Both the position numbers and the translations under genes were made by a program. DNA of 39,273 nucleotides from JALYQB01 sp035640155 (GTDB lineage Bacteria; Actinomycetota; Actinomycetes; Mycobacteriales; Pseudonocardiaceae). The stretch lies in NCBI GenBank assembly GCA_035640155.1, contig DASQWR010000185.1, forward strand, positions 1 through 39,273, in the 5' to 3' direction. Below, in pieces: positions 31,899-38,894 of the stretch. Position 1 is the stretch's first letter; every line of letters starts with the position of its first letter. The notes beneath the pieces were generated by a model. It was not told the DNA's origin and did no database searches. It saw nothing but the letters and a program-made list of their open reading frames with translations.

Positions 31899-33095
31899 AT
31901 GGCTAGCGATGGGGTGGGCGGCCGGGTTGCCGAGGAGCGCAAGCTGGCCGGGCTCACTCAGCAGCAGCTCGGTACCCGTGCGAATGTGTCGACCAGCCTG
32001 GTTCGGGCGGTGGAGCAGGGCCGCTTGCCCGCCTCGCCCGCGTTCGTCTCGGCTGTGTCCCGGGCGCTCGACGTCCGGGTCGCCGACCTGCTCGACCAGC
32101 CCTATCCCCGGCGGAGCCGCGCCGATCACCGGCTGCACAGCACCGTGCCGGGCATCCGCCGCGAGCTGGTCTCCTACGCCCTGCCGCCCGACGACACCCT
32201 GCGGCCGAGGTCGCTACCCGAGCTCGCCGCCGCCGTAGCGGAAGCCTCCCGGCTGCGCCACCAGGTCTCGCTGGACACCCTCGGAGCCGAGCTACCGGGC
32301 CTACTCGAAGAGCTACGCGCGGCTGCGCACGTGTGCCGGGGTGCCGACCGGGAGCGGGTCTTCGGGCTGCTCGCCGAGGCCTACTACGCGGTGGACCAAG
32401 TGCTCTCGAAGCTTGGCTACGCTGACCTCGCCTCGCTGGCTGTGGACCGATACGAGTGGGCCGCCGAGCGCTCCGGCGACCCGTTGGCGGTGTTGATCGG
32501 ACATTACCGCCGTGCTGGTGAGCTGATCACGGCTGCCGACTGGGACGTTGCCGCTCGCTTGTTGGAGTCGAGCCGGTCGACCATCGAAGACCGGCTTGGC
32601 GATGGTGACCCAGCGACGCTCTCGGTGTGGGGCAACCTGCACCTGAAGTCCGGCCTCGCGGCATCCCGAGCGGGACGGCGCGACGAGTCCAACGATCACC
32701 TCGCCGAGGCACGCGAGGCTGCCCAGCAAATCGGCACCGACCGGGATGACTACCGGCTCTTCTTCGGGCCCACCAACGTTGACATCTGGTCGGTGGGCCT
32801 CGCAGTCGAGATGTGCGACGGCACCGAGGCGGTGAAGCGCGCCAAGGGCATGCACTTCCCCGCTAGAACGCCACGCGAGCGGGTCGGCCATCACCACATC
32901 GACACCGCGCGCGCCTGGCTGCTGCACGGCGATCGCCGACGGGCGCTGGCCAGCCTGGTCACTGCCCGACACACCGCCCCGCAGCAGACCCGCTACCATC
33001 CGCTGGTGCACGAGACCATCCACGTGCTCGCCCGCCAGGACCGGCGCCGCACCGACACCGTGCAAGGCTTCGCCACCTGGTGCGGGATCTCCTGA
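31899..33095 (+). CDS. XRE-family helix-turn-helix regulator with TPR-like C-terminal domain
   Basis: A 398-residue protein. Residues about 8-66 form an XRE helix-turn-helix (VAEERKLAGLTQQQLGTRA, then STSLVRAVEQGRLPASPAFV). The remaining 330 residues are Ala/Leu-rich helices with TPR-like spacing (for example LGYADLASLAVDRYEWAAER and LASLVTARHTAPQQT). Such regulators are common in actinomycetes, often next to a small gene of unknown role that they control; specific signals are unknown. A leaderless-type promoter precedes it and an inverted repeat overlaps the -35, suggesting self-control. A short conserved end (TWCGIS) closes the protein. Confidence 0.85.
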   Translation: MASDGVGGRVAEERKLAGLTQQQLGTRANVSTSLVRAVEQGRLPASPAFVSAVSRALDVRVADLLDQPYPRRSRADHRLHSTVPGIRRELVSYALPPDDTLRPRSLPELAAAVAEASRLRHQVSLDTLGAELPGLLEELRAAAHVCRGADRERVFGLLAEAYYAVDQVLSKLGYADLASLAVDRYEWAAERSGDPLAVLIGHYRRAGELITAADWDVAARLLESSRSTIEDRLGDGDPATLSVWGNLHLKSGLAASRAGRRDESNDHLAEAREAAQQIGTDRDDYRLFFGPTNVDIWSVGLAVEMCDGTEAVKRAKGMHFPARTPRERVGHHHIDTARAWLLHGDRRRALASLVTARHTAPQQTRYHPLVHETIHVLARQDRRRTDTVQGFATWCGIS

Positions 33096-33180
33096 CCGGA
33101 ACGACACAGCGTCCCGGTTGGTCACAGGTCGTAAGCGGACTGTCCAAATCACGTAACTCTGCGGCTGTGACGGTTCCGAG

Positions 33181-33642
33181 TCAGGTTCCGCCCTCGGATG
33201 CAGGGCGCAGCTTCGGCGCTCCCGGGCCCTGGTCGGCCATCACGTCGCCGCTGTTGTAGAGCGCGCAGCGCTGTAGGGACAGGCATCCGCACCCGATGCA
33301 GCCATCGAGGTTGTCCCGTAACCGGACCAGCGCGTCGATCCGCGCATCCAGCTCACCGCGCCATGTCCGCGACAGCCGGGTCCAGTCCTGCCGGGTCGGG
33401 GCGCGACCGACCGGCAGCGTGGCCAGTGCATCGCTGATCTGGTCGAGGGAGAGCCCGACGCGCTGCGCGGCACGGATGAACGCCAGCAGGCGGAGCACTG
33501 AGCGGGGATAACGGCGCTGGTTGCCGGGGGAGCGGCTGGAAGTGAGCAACCCGCGGTCCTCGTAGAACCGCAGCGCGGTGTGCGGAACGCCGCTGCGGTG
33601 AGCCACCTCACCGATGGTCAGCCACTCGGGCAGCGCGGTCAC
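33181..33642 (-). CDS. soxR: Redox-sensitive transcriptional activator SoxR
   Basis: A 153-residue MerR-family activator. It has the winged-helix head (LTIGEVAHRSGVPHTALRFYE, about 8-28), a dimerisation helix, and the [2Fe-2S] cysteine motif C115-x2-C118-x-C120-x5-C126 that senses redox-active compounds. The GTG at 33642 is the start. The upstream 90 bp, shared with hisH, hold a SoxR-like half site. In many actinobacteria SoxR controls a few genes for quinone or antibiotic handling rather than a superoxide regulon; no obvious target lies next to it here. Confidence 0.92.
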   Translation of the reverse strand: MTALPEWLTIGEVAHRSGVPHTALRFYEDRGLLTSSRSPGNQRRYPRSVLRLLAFIRAAQRVGLSLDQISDALATLPVGRAPTRQDWTRLSRTWRGELDARIDALVRLRDNLDGCIGCGCLSLQRCALYNSGDVMADQGPGAPKLRPASEGGT

Positions 33643-33663
33643 GTCCAGAACGCTAGTCGCGAA

Positions 33664-33689
33664 GTTATACCTAAGTCGAGGTCCGACAA
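33664..33689 (-). promoter_or_regulatory. Possible soxR promoter / SoxR half site
   Basis: On the minus strand ACCTCGACTTAGG is close to one half of the known SoxR site (ACCTCAA-CTTAA type); the other half is degenerate. A TATAAC -10-like hexamer (33669-33664) overlaps it. Support is weak. Confidence 0.3.
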
Positions 33690-33730
33690 CTCCGGTGGGC
33701 CGCCCGGCCTGAGCGTGGGAAGCTGGGGGA

Positions 33731-34363
33731 GTGAGAAGTGTCGTCGTGCTCGACTACGGTTCCGGGAACCTGCGCTCGGCCGAACGCGCGCTGCGCCGGG
33801 CCGGAGCCGAGGTGCAGGTGACCGCGGACCCGCCGGCCGCGCTCGCCGCCGACGGGCTGGTGGTGCCCGGCGTCGGAGCGTTCGCCGCGTGCATGGAGGG
33901 CCTGCGGTCGGTGCGCGGCGAGCGGATCATCGGCCAGCGGCTGGCAGGTGGACGTCCGGTGCTCGGGGTCTGCGTCGGCATGCAGGTGCTGTTCAGCAGA
34001 GGTGTGGAGCACGGCGTCGAGGCGAGCGGGTGCGACCAGTGGCCCGGCACCGTGGAGCGGCTGCAGGCGGACGTGCTGCCGCACATGGGCTGGAACACGG
34101 TGGCAGCGCCGGAGAACTCGGTACTGTTCGCCGGGCTGGACGCCGACACCCGGTTCTACTTCGTGCACTCCTATGCCGTGCAGCGCTGGGAGCTGGAGCC
34201 CTCCAGCACCCTCGTCGAACCCCTGGTGACCTGGTCCGAGCACGGCAAGCCCTTCGTCGCCGCGGTGGAGAACGGCCCGCTGTGCGCGACCCAGTTCCAC
34301 CCGGAGAAGTCGGGGGACGCCGGCGCCCAGCTGCTGCGCAACTGGTTGGGAACGCTGGCCTGA
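33731..34363 (+). CDS. hisH: Imidazole glycerol phosphate synthase, glutaminase subunit
   Basis: A 210-residue class I glutamine amidotransferase that feeds ammonia to HisF. The nucleophile is Cys81 (LGVCVGMQVLF), with His190 and Glu192 in QFHPEKS; the N-terminal LDYGSGNLRSAERAL and VVPGVGAF segments are typical. The GTG at 33731 is preceded by a GGGGGA purine run. It begins the second his block (hisH, small membrane protein, hisA, hisF, hisI). Confidence 0.95.
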   Translation: MRSVVVLDYGSGNLRSAERALRRAGAEVQVTADPPAALAADGLVVPGVGAFAACMEGLRSVRGERIIGQRLAGGRPVLGVCVGMQVLFSRGVEHGVEASGCDQWPGTVERLQADVLPHMGWNTVAAPENSVLFAGLDADTRFYFVHSYAVQRWELEPSSTLVEPLVTWSEHGKPFVAAVENGPLCATQFHPEKSGDAGAQLLRNWLGTLA

Positions 34364-34563
34364 TGCCCCGTTACAACATGCCGCCGGGACGTGCGACCTG
34401 GGTCCGGGTGGTGGCGGCGGTCACCGCCGTGGCTCTCGCGGTGTCGCTGGGATACTCGGCGCTGGCGCTCGTCGCCGCGCCCGGGTGGGTCGGCTGGCTG
34501 CTCCTGGTGGGCGCATTCGGACTGCTCGTCGGGCTGCTGGTCCGGGACTCGGGCGAGCGGTGA
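34363..34563 (+). CDS. Small two-helix membrane protein between hisH and hisA
   Basis: A 66-residue protein starting at ATG 34363, overlapping the hisH stop by one base. Two hydrophobic helices (about 16-37 and 41-59) are linked by a short Ala-Pro-Gly-Trp turn, with basic N-terminal residues and a charged Arg-Asp-Ser-Gly-Glu-Arg tail. The function is unknown; no histidine-related role can be read from the sequence. Overlap and third-position G+C support real coding. Confidence 0.7.
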   Translation: MPRYNMPPGRATWVRVVAAVTAVALAVSLGYSALALVAAPGWVGWLLLVGAFGLLVGLLVRDSGER

Positions 34564-34595
34564 GCACGAAGCGCTGGCTGCGACATCGCTCCGCA

Positions 34596-34601
34596 TAGGG
34601 T
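34596..34601 (+). promoter_or_regulatory. Leaderless-type -10 for hisA
   Basis: TAGGGT followed by seven bases and the GTG at 34609. The same hexamer and spacing stand before hisF. No -35 match is evident. Confidence 0.5.
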
Positions 34602-34608
34602 GGCGCCC

Positions 34609-35340
34609 GTGAGTTTCGTGCTGCTGCCCGCGGTCGACGTCGCCGGTGGCCGGACCGTCCGCCTGACCCGGGGTGAGGCCGGCACCGAGACCAGCTACGG
34701 CGATCCGCTGTCCTGCGCGCTGGCCTGGCAGGCCTGCGGTGCCGAGTGGATCCACCTGGTGGATCTCGATGCCGCGTTCGGCCGGGGCTCCAACGCCGAG
34801 CTGCTCGCCGAGATCATCGGCAAGCTCGACATCGCGGTGGAGCTCTCCGGCGGGATCCGGGACGATGCCTCGCTGGCCCGGGCGTTGGCCACCGGTTGCA
34901 CCCGGGTGAACCTGGGAACCGCGGCCTTGGAGGACCCCGCCTGGTGCCGCGCCGTCATCGCCGAGTGCGGCGAGCAGATCGCGGTGGGCCTCGACGTCCG
35001 CATCATCGAGGGGGAGCACACCCTGGCGGCCCGCGGCTGGACCCAGAACGGTGGCGACCTGTGGCCGGTGCTGGAGCGCCTGAACGCCGACGGCTGCCCG
35101 CGCTACGTCGTCACCGACGTGACCAAGGACGGCACCCTGCGTGGGCCGAACCTGGAGCTGCTGCGTGCGGTCTGCGCCCGCACGGACGCGCCGGTGATCG
35201 CCTCCGGCGGGGTCTCGGGTGTCTCCGACGTGGCGGCCCTGGCCGCGCTGGCCCCTGATGGCGTCGAGGGCGCGATCATCGGCAAGGCGCTCTACACCGG
35301 GGCGCTGACGCTGCCCGACGCCTTGGCCGCCGCGCGCTGA
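34609..35340 (+). CDS. priA: Bifunctional HisA/TrpF isomerase (PriA)
   Basis: A 243-residue TIM-barrel isomerase. It has the catalytic Asp10 (LPAVDVAGG) and Asp174 (VTKDGTLRG), phosphate-binding GGI and GG motifs, and the Arg142/Trp144 pair (AARGW) that in mycobacterial PriA lets the site handle both ProFAR (histidine) and PRA (tryptophan). Actinobacteria generally lack trpF and use this enzyme instead. The start at GTG 34609 fits the leaderless-type promoter; the frame extends nine bases further upstream without support. Confidence 0.92.
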   Translation: MSFVLLPAVDVAGGRTVRLTRGEAGTETSYGDPLSCALAWQACGAEWIHLVDLDAAFGRGSNAELLAEIIGKLDIAVELSGGIRDDASLARALATGCTRVNLGTAALEDPAWCRAVIAECGEQIAVGLDVRIIEGEHTLAARGWTQNGGDLWPVLERLNADGCPRYVVTDVTKDGTLRGPNLELLRAVCARTDAPVIASGGVSGVSDVAALAALAPDGVEGAIIGKALYTGALTLPDALAAAR

Positions 35341-35397
35341 CCCGCGTGAGCGACATCGGCGGGAGCTCTCCCGAGTGATCCTATGAGCAACGTCGCT

Positions 35398-35403
35398 TAG
35401 GGT
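35398..35403 (+). promoter_or_regulatory. Leaderless-type -10 for hisF
   Basis: TAGGGT followed by seven bases and the ATG at 35411; identical in hexamer and spacing to the hisA box. The 70-bp hisA-hisF gap holds no ribosome binding site. Confidence 0.55.
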
Positions 35404-35410
35404 CGCGGGT

Positions 35411-36208
35411 ATGGCCGTGGCGGTGCGCGTGATCCCCTGCCTGGACGTCGACGCAGGACGGGTGGTGAAGGGCGTCAACTTCACCGGGCTGCGCGACGCC
35501 GGGAACCCGGTGGCGCTGGCCACCGCGTACGACGCCGAGGGCGCCGACGAGCTGACCTTCCTGGACGTGACCGCGTCCTCGTCGGACCGCGAGACCACCT
35601 ATCAGGTCGTGCGGCACACCGCGGAGTGCGTGTTCATCCCGCTCACCGTCGGCGGCGGCATCCGGGAGGTGTCCGATGTGGACCGCCTGCTGCGGGCCGG
35701 TGCCGACAAGGTGAGCATCAATACCGCCGCGGTCGCGCGTCCGGAGCTGCTGGGCGAGGCCAGCCGTCGCTTCGGAGCACAATGCATCGTGCTGTCGGTG
35801 GATGCCCGCCGGGTGCCCGAGGGTTCAGCACCGACGTCGTCGGGCTTCGAGGTGACCACCCACGGCGGGCGTCGGGGCACCGGCATCGACGCCGTCGAGT
35901 GGGCCGAGCGCGGCCAGGAGCTCGGGGTGGGGGAGATCCTGCTCAACTCGATGGACGCGGACGGCACCAAGGCCGGCTTCGACCTCGAGATGATCCGCGC
36001 GGTGCGCAAGGTGGTCGACGTGCCGGTGATCGCCAGTGGTGGCGCCGGGACGGTGGCCGACTTTCCGCCCGCGGTGGCAGCCGGGGCGGACGCGGTGCTG
36101 GCGGCGAGCGTCTTCCACTTCGGTGAGCTGCGCATTGGTGAGGTCAAGGACGGGCTGCGGGCCGCCGGGGTGACGGTTCGTCTGACCGAGGTGGCGCCGC
36201 AGCGATGA
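35411..36208 (+). CDS. hisF: Imidazole glycerol phosphate synthase, cyclase subunit
   Basis: A 265-residue TIM barrel that closes the imidazole ring using ammonia from HisH. Catalytic Asp12 (IPCLDVDAGRVVKGVNF) and Asp131 (LSVDARRV) are present, as are the phosphate-binding GGGI and ASGGAGT segments. The stop overlaps the hisI start (ATGA). Confidence 0.96.
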   Translation: MAVAVRVIPCLDVDAGRVVKGVNFTGLRDAGNPVALATAYDAEGADELTFLDVTASSSDRETTYQVVRHTAECVFIPLTVGGGIREVSDVDRLLRAGADKVSINTAAVARPELLGEASRRFGAQCIVLSVDARRVPEGSAPTSSGFEVTTHGGRRGTGIDAVEWAERGQELGVGEILLNSMDADGTKAGFDLEMIRAVRKVVDVPVIASGGAGTVADFPPAVAAGADAVLAASVFHFGELRIGEVKDGLRAAGVTVRLTEVAPQR

Positions 36209-36561
36209 CCGGGCTGGATCCGCTGATCGAGAGGCGACTGCGGCGCAACTCGGACGGGCTGGTGTGCGCTGTGGCGCAGCAGCGCGGCACCGGCGAGGTG
36301 CTGATGGTGGCCTGGATGGACGACGAGGCGCTGCACCGCACCCTGAGCACGCGCCGGGCCACCTACTGGTCCCGCTCGCGTCGGGAGTACTGGGTGAAGG
36401 GAGAGACCTCCGGGCACACCCAGCACGTGCACGAGGTCCGGCTGGACTGCGACGGTGACGCAGTGCTGCTCGTCGTCGACCAGCAGGGCGCTGCCTGCCA
36501 CACCGGGGAGCGCACCTGCTTCGACGCCGACCCGCTGCTGCCCCCGGACGAGGAGGCATAA
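36205..36561 (+). CDS. hisI: Phosphoribosyl-AMP cyclohydrolase
   Basis: A 118-residue zinc/magnesium enzyme of histidine synthesis. It shows VLMVAWMDDEAL, TYWSRSRREYWVKGETSGH, the metal-ligand Asp/Cys in LDCDGDAVLL, and CHTGERTCF with the two zinc-ligand cysteines. It is not fused to HisE, as is usual in actinobacteria. It overlaps hisF by four bases and ends the his cluster. Confidence 0.95.
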   Translation: MTGLDPLIERRLRRNSDGLVCAVAQQRGTGEVLMVAWMDDEALHRTLSTRRATYWSRSRREYWVKGETSGHTQHVHEVRLDCDGDAVLLVVDQQGAACHTGERTCFDADPLLPPDEEA

Positions 36562-36574
36562 GCCCATCATGGGC
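36562..36574. terminator. Small hairpin between hisI and the convergent tetR
   Basis: GCCCA (36562-36566) pairs with TGGGC (36570-36574) across a 3-base loop that contains the tetR stop. It is short, and its position at a convergent junction is the main support. Confidence 0.3.
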
Positions 36575-37246
36575 CGGCGGGCGAGACGGGAGCGCGCAGG
36601 TCGCCGGTGAGGTAGCGCTGCAGGTTCGGGGCGATCGCGGCGACCACCGTGTCGTGGTCGGCTGAGGCCAACGGCTCCAGCCGGAGCACGTAGCGCACCA
36701 TCCCCAACCCGGCCACCTGGGTGGCGCAGAGCGCGGCGCGCAGCTCGGGGGCGTTCGGTGCCACCGCGGCGACCACCCGCCCGAAGATCACCGGGTGATG
36801 AACTCGCGCAGCATCCGCGCCGCACTCTCGTGGCTGGAGACGCTGCGCATCAGCGCCGCCAGCGCGCCACCGCCGTTCGCGTCCCACACCGTCAGGAAGG
36901 TCCGCACGATCCGCACCCCCAGCTCGGCCGGATCACCGGCGAGCAGCCGCGGCACGATCTCGTCGGGGTTCACCGGGATCTCCATCGCCGCGACGAACAG
37001 CGCGTCCTTGCTGCCGAACCAGTGGCTGACCATCGCGGCGTCGACCCCGGCCCGCTGCGCGATCGCCCGCACGGTTGCGCTCTCGAAGCCCCGCTCGGTG
37101 AACTCGACCCGGGCCGAGTCGAGCAGCACAGCGCGGGTGTCCTCGCCGGCGGGGCGCCGGCCGCGGCGGCGAGGAGCCCGGTGCGGGGGCGCAGCGTCAC
37201 CGCACCCAGCGCCAGCGCCGCCACTGCAATCCCCACCACCTGCCAT
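36567..37246 (-). pseudogene. TetR-family regulator gene with a frameshift
   Basis: From ATG 37246 the minus strand encodes a TetR helix-turn-helix (LLDSARVEFTERGFESATVR, IAQRAGVDAAMVSHWFGSKD) and the start of the ligand domain, then hits a TGA at 36788-36790 just after LREFITR. The expected continuation (VIFGRVVAAVAPNAPELR, LAGLGMVRYVLRLEPLA, LQRYLTGDL) runs in another frame to the stop at 36567. Adding one base near 36787 restores about 227 residues, the normal TetR length. The DNA-binding part remains intact, but without half of the dimer domain it is unlikely to work. It is divergent from trpE. Confidence 0.75.
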
Positions 37247-37266
37247 CACCGCGTCTCCGTTCAACG

Positions 37267-37272
37267 TAGGAT
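37267..37272 (+). promoter_or_regulatory. Candidate trpE -10 hexamer
   Basis: TAGGAT lies eight bases before an in-frame ATG (37281). A second candidate, CAGAAT (37316-37321), lies seven bases before the ATG at 37329. Both resemble the leaderless pattern elsewhere in the window; only one is probably used. CGTTCAACG (37258-37266), next to it, is a small palindrome in the gap shared with tetR. Confidence 0.35.
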
Positions 37273-37328
37273 GAAAAAGTATGCCCGGCCGGCGCGAGCC
37301 GCCAACGGTGCAGGGCAGAATGGCGACC

Positions 37329-38894
37329 ATGAGCACCACCGAGGGGACCACCATCGAGGGGATCGGGCGCATCCGGCTGGACCGCCAGCAGTTCCGGGCG
37401 CTCGCCGCCGACCGCCGGGTGATCCCGGTGGCCCGGACCCTGCTGGCCGACGGGGAGACGCCGCTGGGCGTCTACCGCAAGCTCGCCGCCGACCGGCCGG
37501 GGACCTTCCTCCTGGAGTCGGCGGAGAACGGCCGCTCCTGGTCGCGGTGGTCCTTCGTCGGGGTGCGCAGCGCCGCGACGCTCACCGAGGCCGGTGGCCG
37601 CCCGGTGTGGACCGGAACCCCGCCGGTGGGTCTGCCCGGCGTCGGGAAGCCGTGGACGGGCGACGCGATGACCGCGCTGCGGGAGACGGTCGCGGCGCTG
37701 CAGACCGAGCCCCTCGACGGGCTGCCGCCGCTGACCGGCGGCATGGTCGGTTACCTCGGCTACGACTCGGTGCGTCGCCTGGAACGGCTGCCCGACCTCG
37801 CCGTCGACGACCTGCAGGTGCCGGAGCTGGTGATGCTGCTGGCCACCGACCTCGCCGCGATGGACCACCACGAGGGCACCGTCACCCTGATCGCCAACGC
37901 CATTAACTGGGACGACTCGCCCGCGCGGGTGGATGAGGCCTACGACGACGCGGTGGCCCGGCTGGAGGCGATGACGGCGCAGCTGTGCACCCCCGCACCG
38001 GCCAGCGCGGCGATGTTCGAGCGGCCCGAGCCGGAGTTCGTGCGCCGGCGCAGTCCCGAGCAGCACCGCGCTGCGGTCGAAACCGCCAAGGAGGCCATCC
38101 GGGCCGGCGAGGCCTTTCAGGTCGTCGTGTCGCAGCGCTTCGAGATGGCCACCGACGCCGACCCGCTGGACGTGTACCGGGTGTTGCGCACGACCAATCC
38201 CAGCCCGTACATGTACCTGCTGCGGCTGGCGGGATTCAGCATCGTCGGGTCCAGCCCGGAGTCGCTGGTGACGGTGCGAGACGGCAAGGTCACCACCCAT
38301 CCCATTGCCGGCACCCGCTGGCGCGGTGCGGACCCTGACGAGGACCTGCTGCTGGAGAAGGACCTGCTCGCCGACGAGAAGGAGCGCGCCGAGCACCTCA
38401 TGCTCGTCGACCTCGGGCGCAACGACGTCGGCCGGGTCTGCCGCCCGGGCAGCGTGCACGTCGTCGAGTTCTTCCGCATCGAGCGCTACAGCCACGTCAT
38501 GCACCTGGTGTCCACGGTCACGGGGGAGCTCGTCGACGGGTGCACGGCGTTCGACGCCGTCGCCGCCTGCTTCCCGGCCGGCACGCTGTCCGGGGCGCCG
38601 AAGCCCCGGGCGATGGAGCTGATCGAGGAGCTCGAGCCCACCCGCCGCGGCGTGTACGGCGGAGTGGTCGGCTACCTCGACTTCGCCGGCGACGCCGACA
38701 CCGCGATCGCCATCCGCACCGCGATGATCCGCGACGGGGTGGCCTACGTGCAGGCCGGTGGCGGCATCGTCGCCGACTCCGACCCGGTCGCCGAGGATCG
38801 CGAGTGCCTGCACAAGGCCGGCGCGGTGCTCGCCGCCATCGCCACCGCGGGCAGCCTGCGGTTCGCTGCCTCGTTATCGGAGTCTCCCGTGTGA
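37329..38894 (+). CDS. trpE: Anthranilate synthase component I
   Basis: Converts chorismate to anthranilate, the first step of tryptophan synthesis. With ATG 37329 it has 521 residues, close to mycobacterial TrpE; ATG 37281 would add 16. Near the start LLESAENGRSWSRWSFVG carries the Leu-Leu-Glu-Ser motif for tryptophan feedback. The chorismate-binding core shows FQVVVSQRFE, the PIAGTRWRG motif, ERAEHLMLVDLGRND and FPAGTLSGAPKPRAMELI. No leader peptide with Trp codons is visible upstream. The next gene overlaps by four bases. PriA in this window supplies the later PRA isomerase step. Confidence 0.94.
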   Translation: MSTTEGTTIEGIGRIRLDRQQFRALAADRRVIPVARTLLADGETPLGVYRKLAADRPGTFLLESAENGRSWSRWSFVGVRSAATLTEAGGRPVWTGTPPVGLPGVGKPWTGDAMTALRETVAALQTEPLDGLPPLTGGMVGYLGYDSVRRLERLPDLAVDDLQVPELVMLLATDLAAMDHHEGTVTLIANAINWDDSPARVDEAYDDAVARLEAMTAQLCTPAPASAAMFERPEPEFVRRRSPEQHRAAVETAKEAIRAGEAFQVVVSQRFEMATDADPLDVYRVLRTTNPSPYMYLLRLAGFSIVGSSPESLVTVRDGKVTTHPIAGTRWRGADPDEDLLLEKDLLADEKERAEHLMLVDLGRNDVGRVCRPGSVHVVEFFRIERYSHVMHLVSTVTGELVDGCTAFDAVAACFPAGTLSGAPKPRAMELIEELEPTRRGVYGGVVGYLDFAGDADTAIAIRTAMIRDGVAYVQAGGGIVADSDPVAEDRECLHKAGAVLAAIATAGSLRFAASLSESPV

